A DNA stretch of 64,000 nucleotides, taken from Bretschneidera sinensis. Lineage: Eukaryota; Streptophyta; Magnoliopsida; Brassicales; Akaniaceae. The notes beneath the pieces were generated by a model that was given only the letters and a program-made list of their open reading frames with translations, was not told the origin of the DNA and searched no databases. The stretch lies in NCBI GenBank assembly GCA_023935145.1, contig CM043698.1, positions 67,879,501 to 67,943,500 on the forward strand, written 5' to 3'. This document shows positions 36,018 to 46,183 of the stretch, piece by piece (the first letter of the stretch is position 1; each line of letters begins with the position of its first letter). A program made the translations under genes and the position numbers.

Positions 36018-37060
36018 CTATAGTTCATATGGAGTTTTATCAAGCATGAGCCTAATTAATACACTATTTAAAACTTTGCAAGAAGTATTTAAGGCTTCTG
36101 CCCAAAAGTATTTTGGTGAATTATTTTCACAAATCATGGTTCTAGTAAATTCTTCTAGAACTCTATTTTTCCTCTCAACAACTCCATTTTGTTGAGGAGT
36201 TCTAGGTGCAGAAAAATTGTGATCATTTCCATTTTCATCACAAAATTTTGAAAAACTTTGGTTTTCAAATTTTTTTCCATGATCACTTATAATACTTGAA
36301 ATAGAAATCCCTTTTTCATTTTGAACCTTCTTGCAAAAGTTCACAAATCCTTTATATATTTCATCCTATAAGCAATGAAAATAACGAAGGTATATCTTGA
36401 ATAATCATCAATAATAACAAGAGCATATTGATGGCTTCCTAGACTAATAGTACTTACTGGACCAAACAAGTCCATATGCAAAAGTTCCAATGGTCTAGAG
36501 GTTGAGATTACATTTTTAGATTTAAAAGAAATTCTAGATTGTTTTCCCATTTGACAAGCATCACAAACTTTGTCTTTTTCAAATTTGATTTTGGGAAGTC
36601 CAACAACTAAATCTTTTCTTGAAAGAATTTTAAGCAATTCCATGTTCACATGGCTAAGTCTTCTATGCCATAGCCATGGGTTTCCACTAAAAGCGGGAAA
36701 ACATTTTTCATTTTTTGAATGCATAGATTTTAAATCAACTAGATAGACATTGTCATGTCTATGGCCAACAAACTTGATCATGTTACTATTGATGTCTATT
36801 ACTAGACAATGAGAGGATTCAAATATGACTTTGTTGCCCTTGTCACATAGTTGACTAATACTAAGTAAATTTACCTTAAGGCCTTGCACATATAAAACAT
36901 GGTCAATGGTTGAGGAATCATTACCCACTTTGTCATGCCCTATAATCCTTATCTTTGTGTTGTCTCCAATGGTGATGTGTTCGCTATCCCTTAGAGTTAG
37001 TTCTTTGAACATACTTTGATCACCGGTCATGTGCTTTGAGCATCCACTATCAAGGTACCA
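36018..37060 (-). pseudogene. Sirevirus-like protease end and integrase
   Basis: Minus strand. The protease catalytic loop (LDSGCSKHMTGD) lies at about 37058-37020, partly outside the long frame. 37030-36341 carries the GAG-pre-integrase domain (WLWHRRLSHVNMELLKIL and CDACQMGKQSRISF) and the first catalytic Asp in LLHMDLFGPV. 36344-36018 holds the second Asp in SDHGKKFEN and the Glu in GVVERKNRVLEE, so the DDE triad is retained. The two frames are joined by a shift at about 36345. Confidence 0.88.
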
Positions 37061-37242
37061 ATAGTTACCCTTTTCCTTGGTGTGGAGACATATCTACATT
37101 ACACAAGGATATACAATTGCACTTTTAGGTACCCAAAATTTCTTGGGTCCTTTGGGGTTAGTCTTAGAAAATGCGGCTCCTTTAGGGGCCCATACTTTCT
37201 TAACATTATAAGGTGCTCTATAATTGTAGACATGTTGATGAT

Positions 37243-37620
37243 TCATGATCCTAGGATGATAGTTATTGAAATTTTTAGGATTTCTTGAATATATATGCCT
37301 ATAGTCCTTGGATAAGCATTCCTAGGATACATGTTTCTAGCATGAGAGTTATGAACATGCATGTTATCTCTAAGATATGCATGATGGTAATTTCTAGGAT
37401 GTGCATTTATAGTATGTGAGTTGTGAACATACATGTTATCTCTAGGATATGTATGATGGTAATTTCTAGGATGTGAATTCCTTGAATGATTATTCATAGC
37501 ATTTGCATATCTTGAATGAGCATACATATATGCATATGAATTTATAGGATTTTTACCTCTAGCATTAGAATTCTTAGCGTTTGAATTCAAATTTACATTC
37601 TTAGGCCTACTAGCATACAT
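37243..37620 (-). pseudogene. Gag-protease linker with a His/Asn/Tyr-rich repeat
   Basis: Minus-strand frame of 125 codons between gag and protease. A unit of about 66 bp encoding HPRNYHHxYxRDNMxVHNSH occurs twice. Its beginning lies at the LINE insertion site. It resembles low-complexity linkers in Sirevirus polyproteins; no enzymatic role is visible. Confidence 0.6.
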
Positions 37621-37624
37621 TGAA

Positions 37625-37642
37625 GAAGTACTTTTAATCTTG
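37625..37642. repeat. LINE target-site duplication, left copy
   Basis: GAAGTACTTTTAATCTTG, 18 bp, repeated exactly at 43149-43166 after the LINE poly(A). A 17-bp copy recurs again at 43200-43216, next to the native continuation of the Sirevirus-like gag. Confidence 0.95.
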
Positions 37643-37768
37643 AGCTCTCAGTAACGGGCAAGCTTGAGAGAGAAGCTCTCAACTGTGAACAATGCTTGCC
37701 TATGGTCGCCAGCTCTTCTCTCCTCCTCCTCCCTCCCTTTCTGTGTCATTTCCTCTGCAATCTTTAGC

Positions 37769-39570
37769 ATGGGAAAGCAAAAATCTTCTAGGAAACCTCC
37801 TCTTACAGTCCAAGAACAAAATGATCTGGAATATGTCCAGAATCACTTCAAGAACAAAGAAGCTACAGTAAATTTGTCGCGAGATGAAGTTTCTGTTAGT
37901 TCCAGCAAAGATGAGGCCAGGGGTTCATCCAAAGGGTCAGCTTTCTCTTCCTACTCCTTGGGAGAGAAGGATTATCAATCCTTAGGGCCTCAAATGGAAG
38001 CCTCAGTCTCGGGCAAGAATGGAAGCTCTGCCAGTGATTCAATGGTGAACAGTAGCAAAGTTCAAATGCAGGGCCATGAAGCTAGCCTGGTAATGCAAAA
38101 TGAGTCCCAGGCATTAGGGGATGGGAACTCAAGCTCCTCTGAGGAGAGTGTAGAGGGCTCAGACCAAGGGGAGTCCTAATCTTCTAGTGAAGAAGATGAC
38201 ACAAGTTGTCAAGCTACTGTTCATGGCACTATTCATGGTAGGAAGTCTTCAACAAGGCCAAGAAGGAAAGAGGATAGCAGTGAGTCCAGGCCCCCCTTGA
38301 AGAATGGGAACCCCCCTGGCTCAAGGGACAATGTGGTCTCCCCTGAACCAGGTCCCAAGGGTACTCAACAAAACTCCAAGTCCAATGACAAGAGGCCTGT
38401 CGCACATGAGGAGTCCAAGAAAGCTCCTTGGGTCAGCCTCTTTGCAGAGAATAGGAAACAAAGTAAGGGCCTCCAGCTTTCCTCTATAGCCAGTGAGGGA
38501 GGAATTATCAAAGTCACTCAAGAAGATATGCTAGAAGTGTTTGAAGACCATCCTTTCTGCTTGGTGGGGTACTTTGCAGGGAGATTTCCAGGAAGAGCTA
38601 CTTTGAAATTGCTCACTGACTCTTGGAAGGTAAAGGTCTCTACCCAGTTTCATGAAAATGGGTGGATAGTGTTTAAATTTGATAATGCTGAGTCTAGTTT
38701 AAATGTGTTGCAAGAAGGTCCTTACCAAGTTTATGGTAGGCCTTTGCTTTTGAAGTCAATGCCTAAGTTCTTCAAGTTTGGTAACGAGGAAATTACTACC
38801 ATCCCTGTATGGATTCAAGTAAAAGGTTTGTCTCTTGAGCTATGGTCAGCAAGCTGCCTTAGCAAGATAGGCACCTTGATTGGGAGGCCCCTCTATGCTG
38901 ACCAATTTACTAAGAGTAAAGAGAGAATCTCCTATGCTAGATTACTTGTGGAAATAGATATAGCTAAGGATATACAATTCACTGTTCCATTGACTCTACT
39001 AAATGGAGATACATTTGAACAAAAGATTGCATATGAAAACCTTCCTAGATTTTGTTCAAAATGTAAGGTAGTAGGCCATGACCTTCACTCCTGCAGCCTG
39101 AATGTCAGCCAAGATAAGGGGAGGAAGCCTAGTGAAAAGGGGAAAGAGCCAGTTAGACAAGAAGTGCCTAAGCCACAAAGTGCTCTAGGCAAAGAAGTGA
39201 GAAACCAGCTGGAAGTGATTAGTGGGGAAAAAGCAAATGGGATTCCCAAACTAGGGGAGAGCCTCAAACAGCCCAAGCTGAGAAGGTGCTAGAAAGAGAA
39301 GAGCCATGTCATGGTGCTATCAGGGAGGAAAATGTCCGGGAATCTCCACCTCCTCTAATCCACTTGGTGGCTGGCTTAAAATCTTCTATTCTAAATGAAC
39401 CTAGAAGCAAGGATCCAAAGAAAAAGACTACCCAGGAACAAGTCCCTTGTGATAGTCTTGTTAAGCAGGAGAGTGGTTTCCAGTTAGTTAAGAAAAAGAA
39501 AGGAAGATTGCCACAGAAAGCTCCACAACCTTCTAAGAAGGGGGGGACTGCCTCCCTACTTCCCCAATGA
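37769..39570 (+). pseudogene. LINE ORF1, nucleic-acid-binding protein
   Basis: The likely start is ATG 37769 (MGKQKSSRKPP); an upstream in-frame ATG at 37664 is less likely because the segment after it is hydrophobic. The N-terminal third is Ser/Glu-rich. A DUF4283-type domain follows: FCLVGYFAGRFPGRATLKLL, DSWKVKVSTQFHENGWIVFKF, and the IPVWIQVKGLSLELW box. A CCHC zinc knuckle (CSKCKVVGHDLHSC) lies near 39055-39096. TAA at 38177-38179 interrupts the frame and a shift near 39286 moves the last 94 codons to another frame. ORF1 would package the LINE RNA. Confidence 0.87.
39567..39570 (+). promoter_or_regulatory. ATGA overlap of LINE ORF1 stop and ORF2 start
   Basis: ORF1 stops TGA at 39568-39570 and ORF2 starts ATG at 39567-39569. 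This overlap would place ORF2 under termination-reinitiation control by ORF1 translation, as in some other non-LTR elements. The coupling itself is inferred. Confidence 0.75.
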
Positions 39571-42500
39571 TTGTAGCCTGCTGGAACATCAGGGGCTTTC
39601 ACAAGCCTCTGAAACATAATGGGGTCCTCCACCTCATGAAGAGTAATAAAGTAGACATTATGGGGATTTTGGAATGCAAATTGGATGAAACTAAGCTGCA
39701 AAAAATCATGGGAAATAAAATCTCTAGCTGGTGCCAGACTAACAACTTCTCAGCCCACCCTTCAGGCAGAATCTTGGTGCTATGGAATCCTTCTAAGGTG
39801 AGTTTATCTACCTTTGAAGCTACCCCTCAAGTTATCCATTGCAATGTAACTTGTTTAACTTCTTCATGTACTTTTGTTATTAGCTTTGTGTATGGTTTTA
39901 ATACAATTGTAACTAGAAAACCCTTATGGGACAACCTCTGCAACTTTAGTTATGATTTGTCTTCCCCTTGGCTTGTATTGGGGGATTTTAACAATGTATT
40001 TTCAATAGATGAGAAAGCTAATGGGTTGTCTATCGCAGATTATGAGGTTAAGGATCCTTCTTACTGTTGTAGAGAGACTGGCCTGTCTGATGTAAATGCT
40101 ACAAAGAGTTTGTATACTTGGTCTAACAACAAAGTGTGGTGCAAGCTGGATAAAGTTATGGTGAACAATGCTTGGTACCAAAAGGGGTTTAGAATCAATG
40201 CCAACTTTGCTCCTGCTGGCTGCCTGTCTGACCACTCTCCCTGTCTTGTGAACTTGATGGATGAGGCAGATGGGGGTAGGAGAACTTTCAAGTTTTTCAA
40301 CATGTGGACTGACCACTCCAAGTTCCTTGAGACTGTTAGAAATCAGTGGGGATATCCCATGGGAGGTTCCAAGCAATTCAAGATGTGCAGATACTTGAAA
40401 GCCCTCAAACCCCAATTCAAGCTGCTTAACAAGAACCACTTTAGCCACATTTCTGAGAGAGCCCTTGAGGCTGCAACTAACCTAGCTAGTCTCCAAAAAG
40501 AGTTTCATGATAGCCCCTCTGACCTTGAACTCCAATCCATGGTAGCTTCTATGAAACTAAAAGCCTTCAATTTGGCTGAAGCTAAGAGGAGCTTCCTCTC
40601 TCAGCAGGCAAAATGTAAGTATTTGATGAACAGTGATAGAGGGACAAAGTTTCTTCATGCCCTCGTCAAGAGGAAGATATGTAAGAACCATATAGCAGCT
40701 GTTGTGTCCTCTAATGGATCTCTAACCTCCTCTGTGGCAGGAGTGGCTGAGGAATTTATTAAGTTCTACAAGGTCCTCCTTGGCTCTTCTCCTAGCTGCA
40801 GGCCCTTAGACCTTGATGTTATAAGAGATGGTCCTCTAATCTAGGAGAACCAAGCTAAGTTGTTGACAAAAGAAGTGACTGAGCTTGAGATAAAGGAAGC
40901 TTTATGGAGCATTTGAACGGACAAGTCCCCTAGTCCAGATGGATACTCCTCTAGATTCTTCAAGAAGTCTTGGGAGATTATTAGCCCTGACATTATTGGT
41001 GCTGTCCAAGAATTTTTCTAGAGTGGGAGACTTCTAAAGTAACTAAACCATACCACTCTTGCCCTGATCCCAAAACACAATCATGCTTCCAAGGTAGAGG
41101 ACTTTAGACCCATAGCTTGCCGCGATGTTGTCTATAAGATCATCTCTAAGATTTTGGCAGCCAGGATTGCTCCTTGCCTGAGCCATATTGTTTGTCTAAC
41201 ACAAGCTGCTTTCATCAAAGATAGGAGCATGGCTGAGAACATCTACCTGGTTCAAGAGCTGCTTAGGAAATATTTTAGGAAGAGAATATCCCCAAGATGC
41301 ATGATCAAGATTGATCTTAGGAAAGCATATGACACTGTGGACTGGGGTTTTTTGAACAAGTTATTAGAGGGGCTTGGGTTTCCTGATGTGTTAAGAGCCT
41401 GGATCATGGAATGTGTATCATCTACTCCATACTCTCTCTCCATCAATGGGAGTCTACATGGTTTATTTTCTGGGAAAAGAGGCCTTAGACAAGGGGACCC
41501 CCTTTCCCTCTACTTGTTTGTCCTGATTGTTGAATACTTGTCCAGGCTGCTTAGGAGACTGAATGAGAAAGAAGGTTTTAGGTATCATCCTAAATGTGAT
41601 AAGCTCAAGATTACTCACCTGGCCTTTGCGGATGATCTTATCCTGTTTGCCAGAGGGGAGGGCAAGTCTGTTGGGCAGCTTATGAAATGTATATCCCAGT
41701 TCAGTGAGTGCTCAGGGCTGCATGCAAGCCTGACCAAGTCTAATATCTTCCATTCTGGAGTCAAGCCAGAGGAGCTCCAGGAAATCAGAAGAGTTACTGA
41801 AATGGAGGATGGTAACCTCCCTTTCAAATATTTGGGAGTGCCCCTTGCTTCCTCTAGATTAAATACTGCACACTACTACCCCTTTATAGAAAAGCTAGCT
41901 GGGTATATTAATGTTTGGGTTGGTTCCTCCCTGTCCTATGTTGGAAGGACTGAGTTGATTAAATCTGTGTTGCAAGGTGCGGAATGCTTTTAGCTTGCTA
42001 TCTTCTCTATCCCTAGGAACATCCTGGATAAAATTGTAAGGATGTGCAGGACCTTCCTCTGGAATGGTAAGAGTGGTGGGATGAGAAAGGCTTTGGTTGC
42101 TTGGGCAGACATATGTAAGCCCAAAGCTGAGGGAGGGCTTGGCTTGATAGACCTCAAAATCTGGAACAAGGTCTTCCTCACTAGGGTCCTATGGAACATT
42201 CACTTGGAAAAAGATTCCTTGTGGATCAAGTGGGTCCAGCAGTACTATCTTGTGAACACTACCCTGTGGCAAACCACTGCAAGAAAAGGGGATTCCCCTC
42301 TATGGAAGAGGTTACTGGGAATCAGAGATGATCTTAAAGACCTCCATCCCTCATCTCTCTAGACCAGGGACAGACTTCTGGATTAGAGTGAACAGCATGT
42401 GTTGAGCATTAAGAAGATCTATAATTCTCTAAGGCAGAAAGGCAGAAAGGTTAACTGGGCTCCCCTGGTGTGGTATGGTCACTGCCCTCCTAAATTCTCC

Positions 42501-42920
42501 TTTATCCTTTGGCTGGCCATCTAAAACAGACTGCTTACAAAAGACAGACTCCTTCTAGAGGGGGTGGATAAACTTTACCCCCTGTGCCAGGAACAAGCAG
42601 AAAGTAGAGAGTACTTATTCTTCTCATGTAAGGTCAGCAAAGAAACTTGGGATTCTATCAAAGCTTGGCTTGGCTGCAGTAGACAAATGAGAACAATTGA
42701 AAGTGCAGCAAAGTGGACACTGAAAGTTAGAGGTACTGGCCCCCCAACAATAGCCAAGAGACTTGCTCTCCCATATACTGTCTACAGCCTATGGATGGCT
42801 AGAAATGCCAAACTTTTTGAGAAGACACTTGTTCACCCTTCTAGTATTGCTAAGAAGATCCAGTTTGTAATTTACAAAATTGTGTATGCAGCCTGTCCTG
42901 AGATTAGGCTCCTGTTGTAA
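39567..42920 (+). pseudogene. LINE ORF2, endonuclease and reverse transcriptase
   Basis: A single register of 1117 codons from ATG 39567. The AP-endonuclease starts ACWNIRGFHKPLKHNGV and includes GILECKLDET, LVLGDFNNVFS and the SDHSPC box. The RT reads AFIKDRSMAENIYLVQELL, KIDLRKAYDTVDW, GLRQGDPLSLYLF and LAFADDLILFARG, so the catalytic FADD is intact. The C-terminal zf-RVT segment has CKVSKETWDSIKAWLGC-type text. Eight premature stops lie at 40842, 40914, 41019, 41040, 41991, 42360, 42384 and 42522; no frameshift was needed. Confidence 0.92.
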
Positions 42921-43148
42921 AAGTTCTGTTGGTTTTGTGCTAGGCTTTGTGTTATTTTGAAGCCTCTTTGTTTGTCCTGGATATGCCCTGAGCCAATGAT
43001 GCTTTCTAGCTAGGTTCTTGATTGCTTTTTAAGCTTCCCTTTATATGTACCTTTTTGTATAGGCTTCACTGTAAATCTCCTGGGTATGCCTAGAGATTTT
43101 GTACATTTTGATCATTTAATACAAGTTTATGTACAGATAAAAAAAAAA
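42921..43148 (+). other. LINE 3' UTR and poly(A)
   Basis: About 220 bp from the ORF2 stop to a run of ten A at 43139-43148. No gene. The end is 'tgtacagataaaa', directly before the target duplication. Confidence 0.85.
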
Positions 43149-43216
43149 GAAGTACTTTTAATCTTGGGGGCGGTCATAATGGTCCGTTATCCACAAAAAA
43201 AGTACTTTTAATCTTG
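43149..43216. repeat. Duplicated target site with a 28-bp insert and A-run
   Basis: After the LINE the target copy at 43149-43166 is followed by 28 bp ('ggggcggtcataatgg' and on to 'ccgttatccac', 43167-43194), then six A, then a second target copy at 43200-43216 leading into the native 'ctagtggcc'. The 28-bp insert does not match the LINE 3' end. It looks like a second tiny retro-insert at the same site. Confidence 0.8.
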
Positions 43217-43568
43217 CTAGTGGCCTTAGAGGTGGAGGGTTCATCTATACTTATTGCTTTCATAAACAAAATATCTTTTGACTTTTGTTTGCCTAATGGA
43301 GAATAACCCAACCCGGATTTTCCTCCACTCAACCTTTGGCAAGATAGCCATCTAGTTTTTCTTTTCCAAGCATAAGTTTAGATATAGTGCTATTTAATTC
43401 CTTTACTTTCTTTTTTAAAATACCATTTTCATTTTAAAAAAAATCTTGTGATGAATTATAAAGCATGGAAGATAGTTTTTATTTTTCTTCCTTTAGACCT
43501 TTCATCTCTTTAGAAAGAGATGAGACTTCCTTCTTGAGAGTAATGTTTCTAGAATCAAATTTCTTGAA
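43217..43568 (-). other. Sirevirus-like gag C-terminal linker
   Basis: Continuation of the Sirevirus-like element between the LINE and gag. The minus-strand text is basic and Lys/Ser-rich with stops; no separate gene. Confidence 0.55.
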
Positions 43569-44524
43569 TTATTCATGCATTTCATTTATTACTTCAATTA
43601 ATTCTTCACTACTACTAGCAATATTATTATTATTAGAACGGGAAGAATTTGATACCTCATTTTCATCATCGATTGCCATCAAGCAAAGGTTGGCAATCTC
43701 CTCATATCCAACATCATTGTCCGAAAATTCTTCTTCTTCGTCATCACTCCATGTGGTTGCAATCATGGCTTTCTTTTTGAAGCTCTTATATGGTTTGCTT
43801 GTTGTTGGACAATCGGCCTTGATATCACCAGGTTTCTTACAACCGAAGCACACAATAGGTTCCGTTTTTGGAGTGAAATCCTTTGTGTAAGGTTTCTTGC
43901 TCTTTTCAAGAACTTGTGAAATCTTTTGGTGATTAAAGTCATTTCACCATCTTCTTCACTGCTCTCATTTTATTCTCATTTTCTTCCTCTTTGTTGCTTG
44001 TAGAGGCTTTGAGAGCAATCAATTTATTCTTCTTCTCATCATCATTGGCAATAGGATTCATTTCTTCTATCTTATATGTCAATAGTGATTTGAGAAGTGT
44101 TTCGACATCAAATTTGTCGAGATCTTTGGCCTCCGTTATGGCCATCTTCTTTACTTTCCAAGTGGATGGAAAAGATCTTAAGATCTTTCTTGTTAGTTCA
44201 AACTCCTCAATGTTCTTACCAAGAAGCTTTAAACCATTAACAGTGGTGGTAAAATATGAGTGCATTTGAGAAATAGTTTCGTTAGGAGACATTTTGAAAG
44301 ATTCATACTCGAACGCTAGCATATAAATTTTTTATTTTTTTTACTTCGCTAGTGCCTTCATATGTGACTTGTAATTTATCCCAAATCTCCTTAGTTGAAA
44401 AACATGTAGGAATTTTATTGTACTCAGCGATATCTAAAGCACAATGTAACATGCTAGTGGCTTTACTATTCAGAGAAATCATTATACAATCCTCTTCATT
44501 AAACTCAGTTTTGAGTTTAGACAT
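43569..44524 (-). pseudogene. Sirevirus-like gag
   Basis: Minus strand. 44524-44303 reads the start of a UBN2-type gag domain (ALDIAEYNKIPTCFSTKEIWDKLQ and VTYEGTSEVKK). 44322-43939 continues with LLAFEYESFKMSPNETISQMHSYF-type text and KILRSFPSTWKVKKMAITEAKDL. 43853-43569 carries one zinc knuckle, CFGCKKPGDIKADCP, where His is replaced by Asp, and an acidic Asp/Glu/Ser-rich tail. Three frames are needed, so the protein is broken. Gag would form the particle and bind RNA. Confidence 0.87.
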
Positions 44525-44756
44525 TGTATATTGATCTCTCCAATAGTTATTTCCTTTATAGGAATTTTAGGTACTTCTTCTATAACTCTCCATAAATTAT
44601 AATCTTGTCATTTGACAAAGAATTTCATTCTATTTTTCCAGTATTTATAGTTTGAGCTATTGAACAAAGAAGGTCTACTATAGGAATGTCCTTCGGTATA
44701 GCTATTAGATGCCTTCATATCAACTTAAGGATTTTAAGCCTGATATTGAGTACGGG

Positions 44757-44768
44757 GCTCTGATACCA
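44757..44768 (-). other. Primer-binding site of the Sirevirus-like element
   Basis: TGGTATCAGAGC on the minus strand, a perfect initiator tRNA-Met primer site, two bases from the LTR end at 44771. Confidence 0.9.
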
Positions 44769-44770
44769 AT

Positions 44771-45812
44771 TGTAAACCGAGGTACAAACCCAAGAGGGGG
44801 GCTGAATTGGGTTTCAAAAACTTTTTGCTAATTAATTCATAAGTTGTTAACAGTTCGACAAGCAAGGCACACAGCCAAATAATATACTTTAAAATAAAAG
44901 AGTTAAGGAAAAGAATATGCAAACTCCGTTTATAGTGGTTTGGCAATATCAGAATCTCTCCGACCCTACATCCACTCTTTTCAAGGAACCTCCTTGAAGT
45001 AATCCACTAATTGTAGTCGAGCAACTTCATGGGTGTTGCACAAACCTTGCAAACAATCTTTTCGACAAGGAAGTTACAACGAAGTTTTTAATCCTAAACA
45101 CTCTAAGAGTTACACCAACTCTTTCTCTTTACAGTGAATGGTATTAAATGTAAGAGAATGGTAGAGAGATAGCAATGAATGCTTTACAACAAGGAGATTT
45201 TCTCTCTTTCAAGAACAAGCTTAAAGAATGGCTCACAATGAATTTTTCAAGACTTTTGTGAGTATTAATGAGCTATAAGATCAATCGGATGTTCTTTTTT
45301 TTTTCTTTAAATGATCATTGAAGAAAGTTTTTATAGCCTTGGACTTATTAGCCGTTAGACATTGATTTGGTAGGTTTGGCGTATTAAATGCTCAAGTTCC
45401 ACGTCTCAAACGATCATATTTTCGATTTACCAATTGACTGGGTCCTTGTACCAGCCGACTGGGTCATAGGTCCAATCGACTAGGTGAAGTTACCAATCGA
45501 CTGGGAACTTACTATCCCTTTTACCAGTCGATTGGTTCAGAGACCTAGTCGGCTAGGTTGTCCAAAAACCCAATTTTTATGTTTTCAAAATAGTTTTTGA
45601 CTTAGAACATTTTTTTTATTTTGTTTTGTCAAAGTCTTTTGCAACATGAGCTATAGTTCAAGCTAGGTAACTGAAAATAGAGATTTACAATATGATTTAA
45701 TTACCTTAGAGCCTATTCTAGATCTTCTGTCTTCTTTTGATATGGGAACGTGTTGTTTTCTTTCGTCTTGTTTTGGTATTAATGCTTTTGTCGCTTAAAC
45801 ACTTGATGAGCA
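44771..45812 (-). repeat. Sirevirus-like 5' LTR, truncated
   Basis: Matches 30180-31260 with scattered differences, including the seven-palindrome cluster at about 45430-45560. The match stops at 'cacttgat' near 45812. The last 65-70 bp of U3, including the TGTTGACCC terminus, are absent and another LTR fragment follows. An outer target duplication therefore cannot be checked. Confidence 0.87.
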
Positions 45813-46183
45813 AGCTAATTGATGAGTAAGCAACTTGGTGGGAAAGTTCTAAATGGTATAAATATGGGCATCAAGAGAGGTAGTCTCTTACCCTATTTAT
45901 GAGCATGAATAATTGGTTAAAAGTAGGTGTAGCAAACCAAACACCAATATAACTTGTAATGTTTGGGAAGAGTTTTCACACAGTTTTGCCTAGAAAAATT
46001 GTGTATTATGGTGTGGTGAGTTTTAGTAGTTTTCCTCCATCAAAAAATTACAAAAGTAGTGGAATAGTGATTGACTCGTGGACATAGATAAAAAGTTTTG
46101 TCGAACCACTTTAAAAAAAAGTTCTCTTTATTTTTACTATTATGATTTTGTAATTGTTGGTTAAGTGTCAAAATTCCCAACAT
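45813..46183 (+). repeat. Fragment of another copia LTR, plus orientation
   Basis: Contains a TATA-like 'ggtataaatatggg' near 45858, 'ggacatagataaaaag' and 'gtcgaaccacttt' near 46080-46110, and ends 'gtcaaaattcccaaca' at 46183. This is the usual layout of the R-U5 part of a copia LTR. Its start is lost at the junction with the truncated Sirevirus-like LTR, and no primer site or coding part follows. Confidence 0.5.

Larger units (their letters stand above)
37643..43148 (+). mobile_element. L1-type LINE, full length
   Basis: Plus-strand non-LTR element of 5.5 kb flanked by an 18-bp target duplication and ending in a run of ten A. Order is a short 5' UTR, ORF1, an ORF2 overlapping by ATGA, and a 3' UTR (42921-43138). 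It sits inside the minus-strand Sirevirus-like element, in the opposite direction. Both ORFs are open in one register except for point lesions, so it is relatively young but dead. Confidence 0.95.
30180..45812 (-). mobile_element. Sirevirus-like Ty1/copia element, split by a LINE
   Basis: Minus-strand element: 5' LTR at 44771-45812 (truncated), PBS at 44757-44768, gag 44524-43569, then after the LINE protease, integrase, RT and RNase H down to 34258, an extra ORF 33324-32100, a polypurine tract and the 3' LTR 31327-30180. The extra 3' ORF, the G-rich polypurine end and the palindrome clusters fit the Sirevirus branch of copia elements. Without the LINE the body is about 10 kb, a usual Sirevirus size. 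Stops and frameshifts occur throughout. Confidence 0.88.
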
